Part shown: piece by piece, positions 46,490 to 58,644 of the stretch
Position numbering within the stretch: position 1 is the stretch's first letter
Layout: each line of letters starts with the position of its first letter
NCBI RefSeq assembly: GCF_900637635.1
Contig: NZ_LR134383.1
Location: 2,796,001-2,860,000 of the forward strand
DNA length: 64,000 nt
Direction: 5' to 3'
Source: Legionella jordanis
Lineage (GTDB): Bacteria > Pseudomonadota > Gammaproteobacteria > Legionellales > Legionellaceae
Notes under the pieces: model-generated
Told to the model about the DNA's origin: nothing
Seen by the model: the letters and a program-made list of their open reading frames with translations, nothing else
The model's database searches: none
Program-made: the position numbers and the translations under genes

Positions 46490-46515
46490 AGCAGCCAGAG
46501 AAAACTCTGACTGCT
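46490..46515. terminator. Hairpin between folE and pnp
   Basis: An 11-bp stem with one C.A mismatch (AGCAGCCAGAG / CTCTGACTGCT) and an AAAA loop lies 8 bases from the pnp stop and about 70 from the folE stop. A short T-rich run follows on the plus strand. It may terminate either of these convergent genes. Confidence 0.6.
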
Positions 46516-46522
46516 CTTTATG

Positions 46523-48721
46523 CTATTCCTCTTCTGAAGAATGGTCGGTGTGAGTAGTAGCCTCTGATTGTTCCTCTTCACTTGCTGCATTAGCTTGAGG
46601 CTCATCAGAATTCGGCTTATTTTCTTCTTTAGCCTTTGCTGGTTGCTGGGGTTTATCCTTCCACTCCAGTTTAACTCGACCTTGTTTATCCACTCCAGCC
46701 ACATACACTTCTATTTGCTGGCCTTCGGATAAGACATCTTCAACTTTCCCTGAGCGATCGCTGCAAATTTGTGAAATATGTAGAAGACCATCTTTGCCGG
46801 GTAACAAATTAATAAAGGCGCCAAAATCTACGATTTTACTGACTTTACCTGAGTACGTTTGGCCCACTTCAACTTCAGCAATCAATGCTTTAATTTGACG
46901 TTGAGCTTCTTCCAGTGCCGCAGCATCAGGAGAAAAGAGCTGAACCACGCCGCTGTCATCTATATCAATAGATACACCAGTATTCTCACTTAAACCTTTA
47001 ATGGTTGCGCCACCCTTACCAATGATGGTACGAATTTTGTCTTCAGCTACCTTCATGGTTGTAATTCGGGGAGCATGAACCGACAACTCATCGCGATGCT
47101 CAGACAATGCATTGTTCATAACAGAGAGAATGTGAGTTCTTCCAGCCAAGGCTTGATCCAGGGCTTGCGCCATGATTTCTTTGGTAATGCCAGTGATCTT
47201 AATATCCATTTGCAAAGCAGTCACGCCTTTCTCAGTACCGGCCACTTTGAAATCCATATCGCCTAAATGATCCTCATCTCCAAGAATGTCTGTTAAAACA
47301 GCAAATCGTTCGCCTTCTTTAATTAAGCCCATCGCCACGCCAGCAACGGGAGCTTTTAATGGAACACCCGCATCCATTAATGCCAAGCTGGTGCCGCAAA
47401 CTGTAGCCATTGAACTTGAACCATTCGATTCGGTAATTTCAGAGACTACGCGTAAGACATAAGGAAATTCACTCGCAGAGGGTAATACGGCCATTAATGC
47501 TCGTTTCGCCAAGCGACCATGACCTATTTCACGACGTTTTGGACTTCCCACCTGTCCCGTTTCACCCACTGAATAGGGAGGGAAGTTATAATGCAACATG
47601 AAGCGATCTCTCGTTTCACCAGTCAAATAATCTAATATTTGAGCATCGCGGTCATTTCCAAGTGTCGCAACCACCAAGGCCTGGGTTTCACCACGAGTAA
47701 ATAGTGCCGAACCGTGGGTTCTTTCCAGCAACTTCGTACGTATATTAATCGGGCGAACTGTCTTGTGATCACGTCCATCAATTCGAGGCTCGCCATCCAG
47801 GATGCGTTTACGAATGATGGCTCTTTCAACGTTATCAAGCATCTCTGTGGCAATGGTGGTGTTCAATTCAGGCTGCTCAGCCAATAAACTATCCATTACC
47901 TGTTGCTTAATCTCCAGCAAACGTTGACGACGTTGCATTTTGTCTTTAATCAAATAAGCATCTGCAACCGAGCTGCTTGCCAGCTCAGCAATATGAGTTT
48001 GTAACACTTGATCCGTTGGTGCTGGCGCCCAATCCCATGCTGGCTTGCCAACTTCCCTGGCTAATTCATTAATACCCTTAATAACTGTTTGCATCATTTC
48101 ATGGCCGAATAAAACCGCACCAAGCATGATTTCTTCACTCAATTCCTTAGCCTCTGATTCAACCATCAAAATGGCGTCGGCAGTACCGGCAACGACCAAA
48201 TCCAGCTCGGATTCAGCGATTTGCTTATAGCCAGGATTCAAAAGATAAATACCATCTTTATAACCGACCCTTGCCGCTCCAATAGGGCCCTGGAAAGGAA
48301 TGCCAGAAATGGCTAAGGCTGCTGAAGCAGCAATCATGGAAACAATATCAGCCGGCACATCGGGGTTGAGTGAAAGTACCGTTGCAATAATTTGCACTTC
48401 ATTATAAAAATTGTCTGGGAATAACGGTCTTAATGGCCGATCAATTAAGCGAGAAACCAATGTTTCATGCTCACTAGGCCGCCCTTCTCGTTTATTAAAC
48501 CCTCCTGGGATTTTACCGGCAGCAAATGCTTTTTCTTGATAATTTACTGTCAGAGGGAAAAAACCACCGCTAGCAGCTTCTGCTTTATTTCCTACTGCAG
48601 TCACCAGTACCTGCGTTCCACCCATGCTTGCAAAAATGGCATCGGCTTGCCGGGCAATTTCACCCGTCTCCAGTACCAGCGTATGTTCTCCGAACCTTAT
48701 TTCTTTAGTGATTTTGGCCAC
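46523..48721 (-). CDS. pnp: Polynucleotide phosphorylase
   Basis: This phosphorolytic 3'-5' exoribonuclease works alone and in the degradosome. The 732-residue product has two RNase PH cores (residues about 10-220 and 310-540), then KH ([17 protein letters not shown], near 560) and S1 ([20 protein letters not shown], near 620) domains, and an acidic tail. [15 protein letters not shown]-type residues ([18 protein letters not shown]) near 485 belong to the active site. The start codon is GTG with AAGGGG 8 bases upstream. It is the last gene of the metY-nusA-infB operon; a terminator hairpin lies between rpsO and pnp, as noted below. Confidence 0.97.
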   Translation of the reverse strand: MAKITKEIRFGEHTLVLETGEIARQADAIFASMGGTQVLVTAVGNKAEAASGGFFPLTVNYQEKAFAAGKIPGGFNKREGRPSEHETLVSRLIDRPLRPLFPDNFYNEVQIIATVLSLNPDVPADIVSMIAASAALAISGIPFQGPIGAARVGYKDGIYLLNPGYKQIAESELDLVVAGTADAILMVESEAKELSEEIMLGAVLFGHEMMQTVIKGINELAREVGKPAWDWAPAPTDQVLQTHIAELASSSVADAYLIKDKMQRRQRLLEIKQQVMDSLLAEQPELNTTIATEMLDNVERAIIRKRILDGEPRIDGRDHKTVRPINIRTKLLERTHGSALFTRGETQALVVATLGNDRDAQILDYLTGETRDRFMLHYNFPPYSVGETGQVGSPKRREIGHGRLAKRALMAVLPSASEFPYVLRVVSEITESNGSSSMATVCGTSLALMDAGVPLKAPVAGVAMGLIKEGERFAVLTDILGDEDHLGDMDFKVAGTEKGVTALQMDIKITGITKEIMAQALDQALAGRTHILSVMNNALSEHRDELSVHAPRITTMKVAEDKIRTIIGKGGATIKGLSENTGVSIDIDDSGVVQLFSPDAAALEEAQRQIKALIAEVEVGQTYSGKVSKIVDFGAFINLLPGKDGLLHISQICSDRSGKVEDVLSEGQQIEVYVAGVDKQGRVKLEWKDKPQQPAKAKEENKPNSDEPQANAASEEEQSEATTHTDHSSEEE

Positions 48722-48751
48722 TTAAGTTACCCCTTAAATTCATAATAATAA

Positions 48752-48775
48752 AAAGGCGCAGAAAACTGCGCCTTT
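48752..48775 (-). terminator. Intrinsic terminator between rpsO and pnp
   Basis: A perfect 10-bp stem (AAAGGCGCAG / CTGCGCCTTT) with a 4-base loop is followed on the minus strand by a T-rich run (CTTTTTATT). It lies 51 bases after the rpsO stop and 31 bases before the pnp start. In E. coli a partial terminator in the same place lets only some transcripts reach pnp. Confidence 0.88.
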
Positions 48776-48825
48776 AATTCTGACGAGATAGTTGAAGCTT
48801 GTCCCCATGAACATGGCTCAAACTA

Positions 48826-49101
48826 TTAATAGGAATCTCGTAAACCTAAATTTTGAATCAAAGTCTGATAACGATTTTGATCCGTCTTTTTCAAATACTT
48901 GAGCAGTTTGCGTCGTTTGTTAACCAATTCTTGCAAACCACGTCGAGAATGGAAATCTTTTTTGTGTTCTTTGAAATGCTCAGTTAAATACTTAATACGT
49001 CCAGTCATCAAAGAAACTTGTACTTCAGGTGAACCTGTATCTTTGTCACCGCGTTGGTATTCATTAATGATTTCTGCTTTTTGTGCGCTAGTTAGCGACA
49101 T
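48826..49101 (-). CDS. rpsO: Small-subunit ribosomal protein uS15
   Basis: The 91-residue uS15 binds 16S rRNA and helps build the central domain of the 30S subunit. It starts [20 protein letters not shown] and has the family signature [15 protein letters not shown] and [22 protein letters not shown] longer frame extends to 49194, but the ATG at 49101 has AGGAG 6 bases before it and gives the family's exact N-terminus. The gene lies between truB and pnp in the conserved order. Confidence 0.98.
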   Translation of the reverse strand: MSLTSAQKAEIINEYQRGDKDTGSPEVQVSLMTGRIKYLTEHFKEHKKDFHSRRGLQELVNKRRKLLKYLKKTDQNRYQTLIQNLGLRDSY

Positions 49102-49240
49102 ATTCACTCCTAGAGATAGCCAGTGTTCTTTTAAAGGGAAGCATTCTATCAAGGCAAGGCCATTGACACAAGTATTAGCTAATAATTTGTGCAATTTCCT
49201 TCAATTATTAAACGTTGATTAGTGAATTTTTAAACAACCC

Positions 49241-50164
49241 TTACAAAATAGTCTTAGTTGCTAAATCTGTCAATAAGCGTTTCACAATTAGCCTATCAGG
49301 CAAGCACTCCCCTAAGCCAATAAAATGAGCTGCTTCATCATAAAGACGAACGCAGCCCAGTAAATGATTTAAACCCAACCCCATTAATGCCTTGCCTTGT
49401 CGCAGGGATTGTACCTCACTCTCTCCCAAGGTTATCGAGGGTAAGTGATTAACAGCCCTATCCATCGGCAAAAGGCAGTCCAACAATTCTGAAAAAGTCT
49501 TTTTCTCCAACTCTTCAAAATCAAACATTTTCTCATTGGCGAAACCTGAGGTGTGCAATCGGTGAAGCCGGGAAATATGTGCACCCACCCCCAGGAAATC
49601 GCCAATGTCTTCAACTAAATTTCGAATATAAGTTCCCTTGCTGCAATTGACGCGAATGTCAAACTGCTGGCCATTAAAACGCTGTAAGGACAATTCATGA
49701 ATACTGATGGAGCGTCCCTCCCGCGGAAGCACAATTCCTTCACGAGCAAATTTATAAAGTGGGACTCCTTTATGCTTCAATGCGGAAAACATCGAAGGAG
49801 TCTGCTTGATCTGCCCTCTATGATTTGCAATCGCAGCAAGTAGTTCAGCCTCAGTTATAATAAAATCCTTTTTCTCTTCCACCATTTCACCCATGGCATC
49901 ACCCGTGTTGGTTTTAATGCCGAGCACTCCGGTTGCCTCATAAACTTTATCAGCATCTAACAGATACTGACAAAATTTGGTGGCTTCCCCAAAACAAATG
50001 GGTAGCATGCCGGTTGCCAAGGGATCAAGGCTCCCGGTATGGCCAGCCTTTTTAGCTTGGAATAAGCGTTTTGCCTTTTGCAAAACCGCATTGGACGAAA
50101 AGCCTTTGGGTTTATTCAACAGCAAAATGCCATTTATTGGATGGATGGAGTCAGTTTTCTTCAT
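49241..50164 (-). CDS. truB: tRNA pseudouridine-55 synthase
   Basis: TruB forms pseudouridine 55 in the T-loop of tRNAs. The 307-residue product has [14 protein letters not shown] at the start, the catalytic [21 protein letters not shown] (Asp in the SLDPLA motif, near residue 46), and the [17 protein letters not shown] motif near 175. The C-terminal part is a PUA-like domain. Length matches the family (314 in E. coli). The start overlaps the end of rbfA by 14 bases. Confidence 0.97.
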   Translation of the reverse strand: MKKTDSIHPINGILLLNKPKGFSSNAVLQKAKRLFQAKKAGHTGSLDPLATGMLPICFGEATKFCQYLLDADKVYEATGVLGIKTNTGDAMGEMVEEKKDFIITEAELLAAIANHRGQIKQTPSMFSALKHKGVPLYKFAREGIVLPREGRSISIHELSLQRFNGQQFDIRVNCSKGTYIRNLVEDIGDFLGVGAHISRLHRLHTSGFANEKMFDFEELEKKTFSELLDCLLPMDRAVNHLPSITLGESEVQSLRQGKALMGLGLNHLLGCVRLYDEAAHFIGLGECLPDRLIVKRLLTDLATKTIL

Positions 50165-50513
50165 TGTCCCGCGGATTCACCTCATCAATTAATCGGCTCA
50201 ATCGTTGGCCGTATTCAATTGACTCATCATAAACAAAATGCAGCTGCGGAACAGTTCTGAGCTTTATGGATCTCGCTAATGCAGTGCGTAAATAACTTGC
50301 TGCAGCATTGAGAATAGACGTGGTTAAGGGAATGTCACCGTTTAAAATAGTGAAATACACTTTGGCATGTCCAAGATCCGCGGATACCTTAACTGCAGAA
50401 ATGGTAACAAAAGCAGGTAAGCGTGGGTCTTTTATTTCTTGCTGGATTATTTGCGACAGCTTGCGTTGCATCATTTCTGCAACGCGGTCTGTACGCTTGA
50501 AATCATTCCTCAT
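50151..50513 (-). CDS. rbfA: Ribosome-binding factor A
   Basis: RbfA is a KH-like factor for late 30S maturation and cold adaptation. The 120-residue protein starts [21 protein letters not shown], has [13 protein letters not shown] in the KH core and the C-terminal [25 protein letters not shown]. Its ATG overlaps the infB stop (four bases), and its 3' end overlaps truB, so translation is probably coupled along infB-rbfA-truB. Confidence 0.97.
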   Translation of the reverse strand: MRNDFKRTDRVAEMMQRKLSQIIQQEIKDPRLPAFVTISAVKVSADLGHAKVYFTILNGDIPLTTSILNAAASYLRTALARSIKLRTVPQLHFVYDESIEYGQRLSRLIDEVNPRDNEEN

Positions 50514-53089
50514 AAATCTCGCTTAATTTCAATGGTCTCAAATACTTCGATCAAATCACCGGGTTTAACATCATTATAGTTCTTTACGCCAATGCCGCAT
50601 TCAAAACCTTGTCGCACCTCAAGAACATCATCCTTAAATCGTCGTAAAGACTCTAAGGTGCCTTCATAAATCACGACATTGTTTCTCAATACTCTAATGG
50701 GATTGTTTCTTTTGATCACACCTTCAACGACCATACATCCAGCAATTGCACCGAGTTTAGGTGAGCGGAAGACTTCGCGAACTTCAGCGATACCAATGAT
50801 TTCCTCTTTAAATTGCGGCGCAAGCATGCCTGATAAGGCACTTTTGACTTGATCCACAATATCGTAAATGACACTGAAGTAATGAATTGAGACCGATTCT
50901 TGTTCAGCCAGTTTTTTAGCACCACCATCAGCTCTAACATTAAATCCAACCAAGATGGCGTTTGAAGCAATCGCCAGATGAACGTCGGATTCAGTAATAC
51001 CACCCACGCCGCTTGCAATAATGTCTACCTTGACCTCATCCGTAGACAGTTTAACCAAGGCATCAGCGATGGCTTCGACTGACCCCTGGACGTCTGCTTT
51101 AAGAACGATGTTAAGTACTTTGCTTTCAGCTGAAGTCATGCTCTCAAAAATACCTTCTAGCGAGGATTTTTGTCGTCGGGCAAGTTTCACATCGCGGAAC
51201 TTACCTTGACGGAATAATGCAACCTCACGTGCGCGTTTTTCATCAGGAACAACAACAGCTTCATCCCCAGCATGAGGAATAGCAGAGAGGCCCAGAACCT
51301 CCACAGGTATAGAAGGACCTGCGCTGTCTACTTGTTTTCCACTGTCGCTGACCAGTGCACGAACGCGGCCGTATTGTAAACCGGCAAGAAGGATATCTCC
51401 TTTATGCAGTGTGCCACTCTGAACCAAAATGGTCGCTACTGGTCCCCGGCCTTTATCCAGACGAGATTCAATAACCACACCCTTTGCCGCCCCATCCGTG
51501 ATGGCTTTCAATTCCAGAACTTCAGCCTGCAACAAGATAGCATCAAGCAATTCATCAATGCCCAACCCTGCTTTGGCTGATATTTGTACAAACATGGTAT
51601 CGCCACCCCATGACTCAGGAATGACTTCGTATTGCGACAACTCATTCATGACGCGATCAGGGTCTGCATCGGGCTTATCCATTTTGTTGATTGCAACAAT
51701 AATAGGAACATTCGCGGCCTTCGCGTGTTGGATGGCTTCAATGGTTTGAGGTTTTACACCATCATCCGCAGCAACAATTAGAATGACAATATCCGTTGCC
51801 TGTGCACCCCGAGCCCGCATTGCAGTAAAAGCAGCGTGACCGGGAGTATCAAGGAAAGTAACTTCACCTTTTGCCGTGCTGACATGATAAGCACCGATAT
51901 GCTGAGTAATTCCACCCGCTTCACCTGCTGCAACTTTGGTGCGTCTTATGTAATCCAGCAAGGAAGTTTTACCATGGTCTACGTGTCCCATGATCGTGAC
52001 TACTGGAGCCCGAGTAGCAGTATGGCTTCCCTGACTTATAACGTCATCCAGGTTATCTTCAATGGCATTTTCTTTAAGAATTTTAGGCTTATGGCCCATT
52101 TCCTCGACAACAATAACGGCAGTATCCTGATCGATAACCTGATTAATGGTAGCCATTGCTCCCAAACCCATCATTACCTTGATGACTTCAGCTGCTTTAA
52201 CAGACATGCGTTTTGCCAAATCAGCAACGGTAATGGTTTCAGGAATTGCAACCTCATGAATTACCGGTGCTGTCGGCATAGCAAAACCATGGGTCAATGC
52301 TTCTTCAGCTTCCCTGTATTTTTCAGATTTTTCATTCCCTCTGCGCTTTTTGGCTTTATGGCGTTTTGGTCGAGCATGCATGCCCTCTTCATCGTCATGT
52401 TCGGGTGCTACGTATTTGCCTTTCTTTTTGCCTTTCTTGAATTCAGACTCGATCTCAATCTCTTTTTTATCGAGATGCTTTTTCTTGGTTACGCGCTCGG
52501 CCTTATCTTCTACGCTAACTTCTGCAGCTTCTTCCGACGCAACAGGCTCCGCTACCGGTGTTTGGATCTCTTCAACAGGCTGCCCTTCTGGATTTTCAAC
52601 TGCTTCTTCAACTGCTTGGGCGGATTCAATTTGCTCAGGTTGAGCTTCGGCTTGAATTTCTTCTGCTGCAGGACTTAATTGTTCTTGGCCATTTATAGAA
52701 GCCGCCTCATTTTCAACCACACTTTCATGCAAAGGTTGTTCAATTTCAGCTTCATGTTCCGCTTCCTGCTGTTGCTCAAGCAAGCTGCTTCTCTTGACGT
52801 AAGTACGCTTTTTACGAACCTCAACATTTACTGTTTTGCCACTGTGTATGTCATGGCCGACCGTTACTTGTGTTAAGCTTTTACGTTTCAGAGTAATGCG
52901 CTGAGGAGTTGAACGAGCTTCCCGATTCGCATTGCTCGTTAAATAATTTAATAAGATGCGTCTTTGGTCATCATTTACTGTCTCATTATCATCGCTAAAC
53001 GATAATCCTGCTTCCTGTAAATGGTCTAATAGGCGTTTGGCAGGGATACCAACGACTTGAGCCAATTGTTTAACCGTCACATCCGCCAT
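50510..53089 (-). CDS. infB: Translation initiation factor IF-2
   Basis: IF-2 delivers initiator tRNA to the 30S subunit. The 859-residue product has an N-terminal helical domain ([23 protein letters not shown]), a long charged, Glu/Lys-rich linker (about 95-260), the G domain with [20 protein letters not shown] (about 367-386), LDTPGHAAF and [10 protein letters not shown], and the C1/C2 domains that bind fMet-tRNA. Slightly shorter than E. coli IF2-alpha (890). It starts 142 bases after nusA; that gap holds a long inverted repeat. Confidence 0.98.
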   Translation of the reverse strand: MADVTVKQLAQVVGIPAKRLLDHLQEAGLSFSDDNETVNDDQRRILLNYLTSNANREARSTPQRITLKRKSLTQVTVGHDIHSGKTVNVEVRKKRTYVKRSSLLEQQQEAEHEAEIEQPLHESVVENEAASINGQEQLSPAAEEIQAEAQPEQIESAQAVEEAVENPEGQPVEEIQTPVAEPVASEEAAEVSVEDKAERVTKKKHLDKKEIEIESEFKKGKKKGKYVAPEHDDEEGMHARPKRHKAKKRRGNEKSEKYREAEEALTHGFAMPTAPVIHEVAIPETITVADLAKRMSVKAAEVIKVMMGLGAMATINQVIDQDTAVIVVEEMGHKPKILKENAIEDNLDDVISQGSHTATRAPVVTIMGHVDHGKTSLLDYIRRTKVAAGEAGGITQHIGAYHVSTAKGEVTFLDTPGHAAFTAMRARGAQATDIVILIVAADDGVKPQTIEAIQHAKAANVPIIVAINKMDKPDADPDRVMNELSQYEVIPESWGGDTMFVQISAKAGLGIDELLDAILLQAEVLELKAITDGAAKGVVIESRLDKGRGPVATILVQSGTLHKGDILLAGLQYGRVRALVSDSGKQVDSAGPSIPVEVLGLSAIPHAGDEAVVVPDEKRAREVALFRQGKFRDVKLARRQKSSLEGIFESMTSAESKVLNIVLKADVQGSVEAIADALVKLSTDEVKVDIIASGVGGITESDVHLAIASNAILVGFNVRADGGAKKLAEQESVSIHYFSVIYDIVDQVKSALSGMLAPQFKEEIIGIAEVREVFRSPKLGAIAGCMVVEGVIKRNNPIRVLRNNVVIYEGTLESLRRFKDDVLEVRQGFECGIGVKNYNDVKPGDLIEVFETIEIKRDL

Positions 53090-53155
53090 AATTTAACCCC
53101 CTTTCAGCAATTTGCAAGGAAATTGCTCTAAAATTCTAATGCTTCAAACCTTCAG

Positions 53156-53212
53156 TTGGCTCATCCAAGCATAATTCAGCCTTGCTATTGCTCAAGCTGC
53201 ATTATGAGCCAA
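53156..53212 (-). other. Long inverted repeat between nusA and infB
   Basis: A perfect 9-bp pair (TTGGCTCAT / ATGAGCCAA) encloses 39 bases that can fold further (CAGC / GCTG). A second short hairpin (GCAATTT / AAATTGC, 53107-53126) follows nearer infB. Neither has a T-run, so they are not obvious terminators. They may control infB translation or be cleavage sites; this is inference. Confidence 0.45.
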
Positions 53213-53231
53213 TCATGTCAAATAGGCTGTG

Positions 53232-54710
53232 CTATTGAAACCATGGTTCCCGTGCTTTCATGATCAAGGTAGCAGCTTTTTCTTCTGTCATACCTTCAAT
53301 TTCGAGCAGTTCATCAACAGATTGTTCTGCTAAATCATCCATTGTGGTGATGCCTTTAGCAGCCAAATTATTTGCCAAAGCTTCTGTCATACCCTCCATA
53401 GAGAGCAAGGAATCGGATGGAGTACCGGCTAGCCCCTGACCAGAAGTTAAGGCTTGTGTTAACAAAATATCATTTGCCCGATTTCTAAGTTCATCCACAA
53501 TCTCTTCGTCAAACTCCTCAATAGCCAACAATTCATCCTTTGGAACATAGGCAATTTCCTCTAATGAAGAAAACCCATTGGCAACTAAAAGATTGGCAAT
53601 TTCCTCGTCAATTTCTAGAGCTGAGGTAAATAAATTGATGAGTTTGCTGGACTCTTCTTGGCTTTTGTTATTGAAATCTTCGACGGTCATGACATTCAAC
53701 GTCCATCCCGTGAGTTGGCTAGCCAAGCGAACATTCTGTCCACTTCTACCAATGGCTTGAGACAATTGATCCTTTTGCACCGCCAGATCCATGGTGTGAC
53801 TGTCTTCATCAACTACAATCGAAGTGATTTCAGCGGGAGCCATTGCATTAATAACCAATTGTGCTGGGTTATCGTCCCATAAAATAATATCTACACGCTC
53901 GCCACCCAGTTCACTCGATACAGCCTGGACTCGTGCACCTCGCATGCCGACGCAAGCACCTACTGGATCAATTCGACCATCGTTCGTTTTGACAGCAATC
54001 TTCGCTCTGTTGCCAGGCTCTCTTGCTGCAGCCTTAATTTCAATAATGTTTTCGCCGATTTCAGGAACCTCTATGCGAAATAACTCAATCAACATTTCAT
54101 TACGAATTCGGCTTACAAACAGCTGCGGGCCTCTTGCCTGAGGGACAATATCATAAAGATAGGCGCGTACTCTATCATTTGGTCGAAACATTTCATTGGG
54201 CAGCATTTCGTTTCTGGGCATAAATGCCTCAGCTTTTCCACCTAAATCAATGATGATGTTATCGCGTGTTACTTTTTTAACTGTACCATAAATAAGTTGT
54301 CCTAATTTACTTTGAAATTGATCAACAACTTGTTGCCTTTCAGCCTCACGTACTTTTTGCATGATCACTTGTCGGGCCGTCTGTGCTGCAATTCTACCAA
54401 ATTCAATTGAAGGCATTGGCTCTTCAATGCGACCGCCAATCTCAATTGCTGGTGAACGTTCTCTGGCTTGTGCCAAAGTGATTTGCCTTTCTGGAAATTC
54501 TAAATCTTCTTCCGCAACCACATCCCAGTAACGATATGTTTCATAATCACCAGTACGTGGATCAAGGTTGACTCTAACTCCGATATCCTTATCAGTAAGC
54601 TTGCGAGTAGCGGATTCAAGGGCCGATTGAATGGCTTGTAAAACAACTTCCTTCTTTACACCTTTTTCATTAGATAATACTTCAGCAACTATTAACAATT
54701 CTTTGCTCAT
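53232..54710 (-). CDS. nusA: Transcription termination/antitermination factor NusA
   Basis: NusA binds RNA polymerase and RNA and controls pausing, termination and antitermination. The 492-residue product has the N-terminal domain ([19 protein letters not shown]), an S1 domain (about 135-200), two KH domains ([21 protein letters not shown] and [17 protein letters not shown]) and two C-terminal acidic repeats (about 365-490). I chose ATG at 54710 because GAGG lies 6 bases upstream and it gives the family N-terminus. An upstream GTG at 54722 overlaps the rimP stop. Confidence 0.98.
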   Translation of the reverse strand: MSKELLIVAEVLSNEKGVKKEVVLQAIQSALESATRKLTDKDIGVRVNLDPRTGDYETYRYWDVVAEEDLEFPERQITLAQARERSPAIEIGGRIEEPMPSIEFGRIAAQTARQVIMQKVREAERQQVVDQFQSKLGQLIYGTVKKVTRDNIIIDLGGKAEAFMPRNEMLPNEMFRPNDRVRAYLYDIVPQARGPQLFVSRIRNEMLIELFRIEVPEIGENIIEIKAAAREPGNRAKIAVKTNDGRIDPVGACVGMRGARVQAVSSELGGERVDIILWDDNPAQLVINAMAPAEITSIVVDEDSHTMDLAVQKDQLSQAIGRSGQNVRLASQLTGWTLNVMTVEDFNNKSQEESSKLINLFTSALEIDEEIANLLVANGFSSLEEIAYVPKDELLAIEEFDEEIVDELRNRANDILLTQALTSGQGLAGTPSDSLLSMEGMTEALANNLAAKGITTMDDLAEQSVDELLEIEGMTEEKAATLIMKAREPWFQ

Positions 54711-54718
54711 TGTTCGCC

Positions 54719-55165
54719 TCACTCGCTTGTCAAATTTGCTTTCACTATTTGGTTAAATTGCACTTCTAGCTGCTCGTCATCTATTTTCAACACCAAATTG
54801 TCTTCGTCAGCTGATACAATCACAGCTGTTATGGTTCGACTTCCATTTATTGGCTTAAATAGTTTGAGTCGAACTTCCTCTCCCACATAACGTTTATATT
54901 GTTCTTGATTGAACAGAGGCCGTGGAATCCCTGGTGATGATACTTCCAAACTGTAATTTCCTGGAATAGGATCTTCAACATCCAGGACCGCACTTACTTG
55001 TCTGCTGACTCGTTCGCAATCCTCAAGACCAATACCATCTTCTTTGTCAATATAAATGCGAAGCAGTGAATGCCTACCTTGTGCTAAGTATTCGCATCCC
55101 CAAAGCTCATATCCTAAGTCCTCAATCAGAGGTTTTAATAATTGTTCAATCTCGTTTTTGATCAT
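54719..55165 (-). CDS. rimP: Ribosome maturation factor RimP
   Basis: RimP assists early 30S assembly. The 148-residue protein has the [23 protein letters not shown] segment (about 18-40), then [34 protein letters not shown], the most conserved part of the family. Length matches E. coli RimP (about 150). It is the first protein gene of the nusA-infB operon and lies between the tRNA gene terminator and nusA. Confidence 0.96.
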   Translation of the reverse strand: MIKNEIEQLLKPLIEDLGYELWGCEYLAQGRHSLLRIYIDKEDGIGLEDCERVSRQVSAVLDVEDPIPGNYSLEVSSPGIPRPLFNQEQYKRYVGEEVRLKLFKPINGSRTITAVIVSADEDNLVLKIDDEQLEVQFNQIVKANLTSE

Positions 55166-55352
55166 ATGTCACTCGACCTACATATCAGCAGGCACTATTT
55201 GAAATGATTATCATCTGAGTTCATCTGATGAACCTGGCCGCGCCTAGCAACCCTCCTTTAGCCTTTTCAGGATCCTTCAGAGAAGTAGGTTTTGGGTAAC
55301 TTCGCCAAACTGACTATTTAACCGTACATTACCAATTTTTTATACATAATAA

Positions 55353-55375
55353 AAAACCCCAATAAATGGGGTTTT
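55353..55375 (-). terminator. Intrinsic terminator after the initiator tRNA
   Basis: An 8-bp stem (AAAACCCC / GGGGTTTT) with a 7-base loop is followed on the minus strand by a T-run (GGGGTTTTTTATT). It lies 6 bases after the CCA end of the tRNA gene. It would separate the tRNA from rimP unless transcription reads through, as at E. coli metY. Confidence 0.85.
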
Positions 55376-55381
55376 GAATAG

Positions 55382-55458
<77 letters not shown>

Positions 55459-55471
55459 TCAACTGAGGGCA

Positions 55472-55500
55472 AGTATACTAACCCTTCTGACACTTATCAA
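55472..55500 (-). promoter_or_regulatory. Sigma-70 promoter for the initiator tRNA
   Basis: A -35 TTGATA (55500-55495) and -10 TATACT (55477-55472) are separated by exactly 17 bases, both near consensus, starting 14 bases before the mature tRNA 5' end. It probably drives the tRNA and, by read-through, the nusA operon. Confidence 0.8.
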
Positions 55501-55630
55501 GCTTTTTTTTTAAAAGCATCACTAAATGAATACTTCACAGCCACTTCGCAGTTAATCTTATAAAATAGAGTACGATTGTCAAGAATGCAAGTGAGAGCCA
55601 ATTGCATCAGGTTTTCAGCATGAGATGCCA

Positions 55631-55652
55631 GGCAGGCTTCATTTCGCCTGCC
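55631..55652 (-). terminator. Hairpin after nuoN
   Basis: A perfect 7-bp GC-rich stem (GGCAGGC / GCCTGCC) with an 8-base loop lies 11 bases after the nuoN stop. No T-run follows on the minus strand, so it may act as a weak or Rho-assisted end of the nuo operon. Confidence 0.45.
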
Positions 55653-55663
55653 CAGTGTGTTGA

Positions 55664-57106
55664 TTAGCTTGCAAAAGCATTAAAGCATGCATTGATTAGT
55701 GCAGAAGGAAATATTCCTAATAACAGCAAAGATAAAGAATTAAGCGAAAATACCAAATTCATAGCAGGTGCTAATTTTATTTCACTTGGATCTACCGCCT
55801 CATCAAAATACATAACTTTAACAATGCGAACATAGTAATAGGCACCTATCACAGCAAATACCAAACCAAACACCGCCAGCCAAGTTAAATGCACGTCTAC
55901 CAAAGCCTTTAGAACCAATAATTTGGTGAAAAAACCAACGGTGGGTGGAATTCCAGCCATTGAAAACATGATGATTAACATCATGAAGGCAATCCAGGGA
56001 TTACGCTTATTAAGTCCACGCAAATCGTCAACGGCTTCAACTTCAAGACCATTCTTCGACAACAAGACCAATAAACCAAAAGCAGCAACCGTCATTAACG
56101 CATAAACAATAATATAATAAAGCGCTGCCGCATAACCAGCAGCAGTGGCAGCCAGGATTCCAAATAATGCATAACCGACATGCGAAATCGCGGAATAGGC
56201 AAGAAGCCGTTTTATATTGGTCTGAGTTACCGCCAATAGGTTACCAATACCCGTGGACAGCAGGGTCATAATGATTAGAACCTGTTGCCATTGGCTAACC
56301 GCATCTGGAAGTGCTGTAGTTAAGATGCGCAATGCCATGCCTAAGGCAGCAATTTTAGGAGCCGTACTTAAGAATAAAGTCACCGAAGTGGGTGCACCTT
56401 GATAGACATCTGGCGCCCACATGTGAAAAGGAACAGCCGCCAATTTGAATCCAACACCGGCTAAGATAAAGACCAGAGCGAAGGATAAGAGCGTATTTTC
56501 TTGCTGCCAGTTTGCAGCCACTGCATTTGCAATGTCTAATAAATCCAATTTACCTGTAGCACCATAGATCAAAGACAAGCCATAAAGCAGCATGCCCGAA
56601 GCAATGGCGCCCATGATAAAGTATTTCATGGCGGCTTCTGCAGCGTCGCTGTTAGTACGTCGAATCGCTGTCATAGCATACAGCGGTAAGGACAATAATT
56701 CCAAACCCAGATAAATTGTAAGCAAAGAATGGGCGGACACAAGAATCATCATACCCAATATCGAAAACAATCCCAGGATATAATAATCACCGGATGGAAT
56801 CTGGCGTTCATCAATATAGTGCCTTGAGTATAGAAATGACAGAAAGCCACTCAGGTAAATAAATAATTTCATAATTTGGGCTACATCATCACTGACGAAG
56901 AGGCCACCCAAAATGGTAGTTTTAAAGTTACCGAGGAAAAGAAAGCTTACTGCTGCTGCCAAAATCAGACCTATTTCTGCACACAGAAAGGCAATTGATG
57001 AATAGCGATGCCGAAAAAAGAGGTCTGCTAGCAAAGCAATAGCAGCCGTAACCAGCACAATCATTTCGGGCAAAGCAATGTGTAGATTTTCTAGTAATGC
57101 TGTCAT
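55664..57106 (-). CDS. nuoN: NADH-quinone oxidoreductase subunit N
   Basis: An antiporter-like membrane subunit of complex I (480 residues, about 14 helices) that takes part in proton pumping. The family segments [46 protein letters not shown] and [20 protein letters not shown] are present, with the conserved Glu in helix 5 and Lys in helices 7 and 8. It is the last gene of the nuo operon and is followed by a hairpin. Confidence 0.96.
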   Translation of the reverse strand: MTALLENLHIALPEMIVLVTAAIALLADLFFRHRYSSIAFLCAEIGLILAAAVSFLFLGNFKTTILGGLFVSDDVAQIMKLFIYLSGFLSFLYSRHYIDERQIPSGDYYILGLFSILGMMILVSAHSLLTIYLGLELLSLPLYAMTAIRRTNSDAAEAAMKYFIMGAIASGMLLYGLSLIYGATGKLDLLDIANAVAANWQQENTLLSFALVFILAGVGFKLAAVPFHMWAPDVYQGAPTSVTLFLSTAPKIAALGMALRILTTALPDAVSQWQQVLIIMTLLSTGIGNLLAVTQTNIKRLLAYSAISHVGYALFGILAATAAGYAAALYYIIVYALMTVAAFGLLVLLSKNGLEVEAVDDLRGLNKRNPWIAFMMLIIMFSMAGIPPTVGFFTKLLVLKALVDVHLTWLAVFGLVFAVIGAYYYVRIVKVMYFDEAVDPSEIKLAPAMNLVFSLNSLSLLLLGIFPSALINACFNAFAS

Positions 57107-57123
57107 GTCTATAACCTTGCTAA

Positions 57124-58629
57124 TTATAATTTAGATTTGTTGGCTTGAGCCAAAGTATGACTTACGGATTGATGAACATAATCCAGTACTGGTTTCGGAT
57201 ATACACCCATTCCAACAACCATAATGGCCAAAAGAACATAGGCACTAACTTCAAAACCACTGAGATCTCGCAGTGCGGCGACTTTATCGTTGCCAATCGG
57301 ACCAAATATAACCCGCTTATACATCCAAAGCGTATAAGATGCACCGATAATCAAGGTAGTAGCAGCCCAAAAGGCAATCCAAAAATTGGCTTTTACACTG
57401 CCTAAAATCACCATAAATTCACCAACAAATCCTGAGGTCCCCGGTAAGCCGGCATTGGCCATTGCAAACAGCATTAAAAATGAAGCAAATACAGGCATGG
57501 TATGAACTAGACCCCCAAAATCTTTGATTTGGCGAGTGTGCATGCGATCGTAAATATAACCGACACCGGCGAACATCGCGCTAGAGACAAAAGCATGGGA
57601 GATCATGATGATGATTGCACCCTCTAGAACCAAAGCAGCATTGGATAATCCAGATTGTCGGGCGATTGCAAAAATAGCAAAGAAACCCAGGGTCACAAAC
57701 CCCATATGTGAAATGGATGAATACGCAATTAAGCGCTTCATATCTTTTTGAATAATGGCAACAAGACCTACGTAAACTACTGCAATGAGCGAGAGTACAA
57801 TAATGACCATGGCATATTTATTACAAGCATCAGGCACAATGGGCAAAGCAAATCGAATAAATCCGTAAGCCCCGAGCTTTAACAGAATAGCCGCCAAAAC
57901 AATTGAGCCCCCAGCTGGTGCTTCCGTATGTGCATCTGGCAACCAGGTATGAACAGGGAACATGGGTATTTTTATGGCAAAACCAAGGAAGAAAGCAATA
58001 AAAATTAAAGTTTGTGCAGTCATTCCAAGTTTAATGGCATACAAAGTTTCAATCTTAAAGGAGCCAACCACATATCCCATGTATAAAAATGCGGCTAACA
58101 TCAATACCGAGCCAAGAAAAGTGTAGAGGAAAAATTTAATTGCAGCATAGACCCTATTATCTGAACCCCATATCCCTATAATTAAATACATCGGGATTAG
58201 TGTGGCTTCCCAGAAAATATAGAAGACAATTGCGTCCAATGCTGAAAAAACACCTACAAGAAAGCCTTGCATGATTAAAAATGCAGCCATGTATTGGGCA
58301 ACTCTCTTATGGATACTATCCCAGGTTGCAAGAATTACAATAAGATTGGTAAAAATGCTTAATACGATAAGCAATAAAGATAAGCCATCTATTCCCAAGC
58401 TGTAGTTAATTCCTAAGGCCGGCATCCATGGATATTCGCTTACAAACTGCATTACAGCTGAGTTTTTATCAAAGCCTGTAAGCAAAGGAATGCACATCGC
58501 CAAAGTCAGTAAGACAATAAACAACGACAAATATCGTGAGATATTAGGGTTGTCATCATCTCCCGTAAGGAATACAAACACTCCTCCAATGATGGGTAAC
58601 CAGATCAATAAATTGAGCAAATGATGCAT
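57124..58629 (-). CDS. nuoM: NADH-quinone oxidoreductase subunit M
   Basis: The second antiporter-like subunit of complex I (501 residues). It shows [20 protein letters not shown] (conserved Glu), [27 protein letters not shown] and [20 protein letters not shown] with the key lysines of the channel. Fourteen or so hydrophobic segments span the protein. It lies 15 bases after nuoL and 17 before nuoN. Confidence 0.97.
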   Translation of the reverse strand: MHHLLNLLIWLPIIGGVFVFLTGDDDNPNISRYLSLFIVLLTLAMCIPLLTGFDKNSAVMQFVSEYPWMPALGINYSLGIDGLSLLLIVLSIFTNLIVILATWDSIHKRVAQYMAAFLIMQGFLVGVFSALDAIVFYIFWEATLIPMYLIIGIWGSDNRVYAAIKFFLYTFLGSVLMLAAFLYMGYVVGSFKIETLYAIKLGMTAQTLIFIAFFLGFAIKIPMFPVHTWLPDAHTEAPAGGSIVLAAILLKLGAYGFIRFALPIVPDACNKYAMVIIVLSLIAVVYVGLVAIIQKDMKRLIAYSSISHMGFVTLGFFAIFAIARQSGLSNAALVLEGAIIIMISHAFVSSAMFAGVGYIYDRMHTRQIKDFGGLVHTMPVFASFLMLFAMANAGLPGTSGFVGEFMVILGSVKANFWIAFWAATTLIIGASYTLWMYKRVIFGPIGNDKVAALRDLSGFEVSAYVLLAIMVVGMGVYPKPVLDYVHQSVSHTLAQANKSKL

Positions 58630-58644
58630 ACCTTCACCTTATAA

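Noticed and set aside
51836-52678. 280-codon plus-strand ORF opposite infB
   Set aside because: It is antisense to the G domain and charged linker of IF-2, is rich in Phe and Cys, and has no ribosome site or family resemblance.
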